Shown here one piece after another: positions 5,841 to 7,171 of a stretch of DNA of 7,171 bases. A model generated the notes under the pieces. The model made no database searches. It saw only the letters and a program-made list of their open reading frames with translations, and was not told the origin of the DNA. The DNA is from Desulfobacteraceae bacterium (GTDB lineage Bacteria > Desulfobacterota > Desulfobacteria > Desulfobacterales > JAABPS01), in assembly GCA_011391835.1 (NCBI GenBank), contig JAABPS010000139.1, positions 1 to 7,171 on the forward strand, given 5' to 3'. Numbering within the stretch: position 1 is the stretch's first letter; each line of letters starts with the position of its first letter. Both the position numbers and the translations under genes were made by a program.

Positions 5841-6917
5841 TCACGGCAACAAGGGAACTTTCTTCCATCCATCACTTTGCGTAAACTCTCGGGAGGCAAA
5901 ACACCAGATGACGAGCTTTTTATTTTTCCAGTAATTGGGATCTCTTTGAGCCCTACGTAGAAGGTTTACGCGAGCCGGTGTAGCTCCTGAACCGCGAACT
6001 GCGACAAGATCCACCGGAAAACCGAGTTCCAAGGCCAGTTGATCTGGCAGGCCGGCATCACGGGCTTGCATATCATCTCCGGAATGGAAGACGAGGTTGT
6101 GGCTGTCACCCACGAGTAAAACCGGGCTTTGGGGATCAGAAGCTATCGATTTCAGAGCCCCCGCGCGTCCTGTTCCAACCTGGCGAACTGATATATTTTC
6201 CTGGCGAATATTTTTATCCCCCAGAGCCTTCCAGAGATCTCCCTCGATTGGCAGAGACTTCCATTCCATCGTGTAGGCTGACCTGTGCATCTTCTTTAAC
6301 CAGGGCCTGTCCTGTATTTCATCGCGAATATTCATAGCGACGAGAACACAGCCATTTCCTGACCAGTGGGTATCCTGCTTGCAAAATATGGCGCCATCCT
6401 TGTGAAAACGATTGTCAATAAAAAATGAAGTCAGGTCAAGAACCCGAATACCTTCTTTTTTTAAGAGCTGATAAAAGACCTGCGTTTCCTTGTCGATTCG
6501 CAACGGCGGCTTTCCACGGGAAATCTCCAATGTATCGGACAGGAAGTCGGGGTAGATTACGCTTTTGGAAGGAACGGGAACCAGGAGCAGCTCAATGCCC
6601 ATCTTCTTCAGTTGCTGGTGAAAATCAATGATGGCAGGAAGTGGATCTGCAAATTCGGGCTTGGTCGCCCTGCTGACTTTTGCAGCCGCTTTTCCCCAGA
6701 AAGGCCCTGTTGAAACGAAGTGGAGTTCCGAACCGAAGAAGAGCCACCCATCCTTACCTGAAACGGTTATTGTGCCCTGTTGCTTCGCTGACAGGGCAAG
6801 TGAGGCATACTGATCGATTATCTTACTGACCGATTCAGTTTCTGCATATAAAGAGGCCGTGGCAATAAACCAGAAGCTGATACATACCAGTAATACATAT
6901 ATTTTTTTCCATCTCAT
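5841..6917 (-). CDS. Exported SGNH/AlgX-AlgJ-type polysaccharide O-acetyltransferase-like protein
   Basis: From the ATG at 6917-6915 the protein has 358 residues; a GTG four codons earlier is possible, but GGTGGA lies 7 nt before this ATG and the signal peptide then starts cleanly (MRWKKIYVLL, cut near LYA-E at about 25). Numbering is from the ATG. Motifs: GKDGWLFFGSELHF at 54-67, LLLVPVPSKSVIYPDF at 110-125, CKQDTHWSGNG at 179-189 and VLLVGDSHN at 266-274. Family knowledge: AlgX, AlgJ and relatives use a Ser-His-Asp triad with the serine in GDSx and Asp/His in D-x-H-W, here probably S272, D182 and H184. They O-acetylate polymers such as alginate in the periplasm. RGSGATPAR at 308-316 is a further conserved-looking stretch. 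The polymer here is unknown, so no alg symbol is given. A membrane O-acyltransferase (AlgI/MBOAT) is expected nearby but is not in view. It follows the partial gene upstream by 27 bp. Confidence 0.85.
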   Translation of the reverse strand: MRWKKIYVLLVCISFWFIATASLYAETESVSKIIDQYASLALSAKQQGTITVSGKDGWLFFGSELHFVSTGPFWGKAAAKVSRATKPEFADPLPAIIDFHQQLKKMGIELLLVPVPSKSVIYPDFLSDTLEISRGKPPLRIDKETQVFYQLLKKEGIRVLDLTSFFIDNRFHKDGAIFCKQDTHWSGNGCVLVAMNIRDEIQDRPWLKKMHRSAYTMEWKSLPIEGDLWKALGDKNIRQENISVRQVGTGRAGALKSIASDPQSPVLLVGDSHNLVFHSGDDMQARDAGLPDQLALELGFPVDLVAVRGSGATPARVNLLRRAQRDPNYWKNKKLVIWCFASREFTQSDGWKKVPLLP

Positions 6918-6924
6918 CTTCTTA

Positions 6925-6930
6925 TCCACC
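6925..6930 (-). promoter_or_regulatory. Ribosome binding site selecting the ATG of the AlgX-like gene
   Basis: The minus strand reads GGTGGA, one mismatch from GGAGGA, 7 nt before the ATG at 6917. The alternative GTG at 6929-6927 overlaps this site and has no Shine-Dalgarno of its own. Confidence 0.5.
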
Positions 6931-6944
6931 CCGTAAAAGGCAAT

Positions 6945-7171
6945 TTACTTATCATCTCTTACCACCTCGCCCCAGCATGGTTCCACAAGCTGCATAGCCT
7001 GATCATCGAGTTCACTGCGGTTGATCCCCTCATATTGTTCCGCCACATCAGACCAGGCTAACAGACGCAGCGCAACAGTCTCTCCCAACCTGTACTTTGC
7101 CGCAGCCGTCCAGATGTTATCCGACATGCTTCTCATGTAGACCATCGCGTCGGTTTCAGTCAAGGGTAATC
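6945..7171 (-). CDS. C-terminal end of an unrecognised protein, probably an O-acetylation partner (runs off the right edge)
   Basis: The frame is open from the window edge to a TAA at 6947-6945, giving the last 74 whole codons; the real start is outside. I do not recognise the protein with confidence. Visible features are a polar segment, TETDAMVYMRSMSDNIW, then YRLGETVALRLLAWSDV and an acidic tail containing NRSELDD and EPCWGEVV. No membrane segment or catalytic motif is visible. The stop lies 27 bp before the ATG of the AlgX-like gene, so the two are probably co-transcribed. AlgX/AlgJ-type genes are often next to a second SGNH-type protein or another acetylation component, so this may be the tail of such a partner; that is inference from position. 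Confidence 0.65.
   Translation of the reverse strand, partial: LPLTETDAMVYMRSMSDNIWTAAAKYRLGETVALRLLAWSDVAEQYEGINRSELDDQAMQLVEPCWGEVVRDDK

Noticed and set aside
1..7171. CRISPR arrays, tRNA or rRNA genes, defence systems and complete transposons
   Set aside because: No regularly spaced repeats, tRNA-like folds, transposase or nuclease motifs were seen anywhere; the content is a polysaccharide gene cluster.

Overview
This is a 7.2-kb stretch of an envelope or extracellular polysaccharide locus from a Gram-negative bacterium. All six supported genes lie on the minus strand, so transcription runs from the right edge to the left. The organism cannot be named from the sequence. The mix of AlgJ/AlgX-type acetyltransferase, GT2 glycosyltransferases and a FecR-domain secreted protein, with moderate and uneven GC, would suit a deltaproteobacterium (Desulfobacterota-like). 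That is an inference, not something the sequence proves.

In transcription order the window holds six genes. (1) 7171-6945: the last 74 codons of an unrecognised gene cut by the window edge. (2) 6917-5841: an exported SGNH/AlgX-type O-acetyltransferase-like protein. (3) 5769-3829: a long glycosyltransferase with two GT2 domains in tandem, noticeably AT-rich. A 249-bp gap without a gene follows (3580-3828); it holds two hairpins with complementary loops, an 11-bp palindrome and a sequence that looks like one end of an insertion sequence. (4) 3579-2587: a single-domain GT2 glycosyltransferase that must start at a TTG codon. (5) 2586-751: a GT2 glycosyltransferase fused to an atypical short-chain dehydrogenase/epimerase domain; its ATG touches the stop codon of gene 4. 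(6) 660-1: the N-terminal 220 codons of a secreted FecR-domain protein with a GTG start, cut by the left edge.

As a pathway, the four GT2 domains would add sugars one after another to a lipid-linked or growing glycan at the inner face of the cytoplasmic membrane. The fused SDR domain could act on a nucleotide sugar or merely bind one. The SGNH protein would acetylate the polymer in the periplasm, probably with a membrane O-acyltransferase encoded outside the window. The FecR-domain protein probably belongs to the cell surface, and its role in the locus is unknown.

No tRNA, rRNA, CRISPR array or complete mobile element was seen. The points most worth checking are the GT2-SDR fusion with a degenerate catalytic motif, the paired hairpins in the 249-bp gap, and the compositional break around the tandem GT2 gene.
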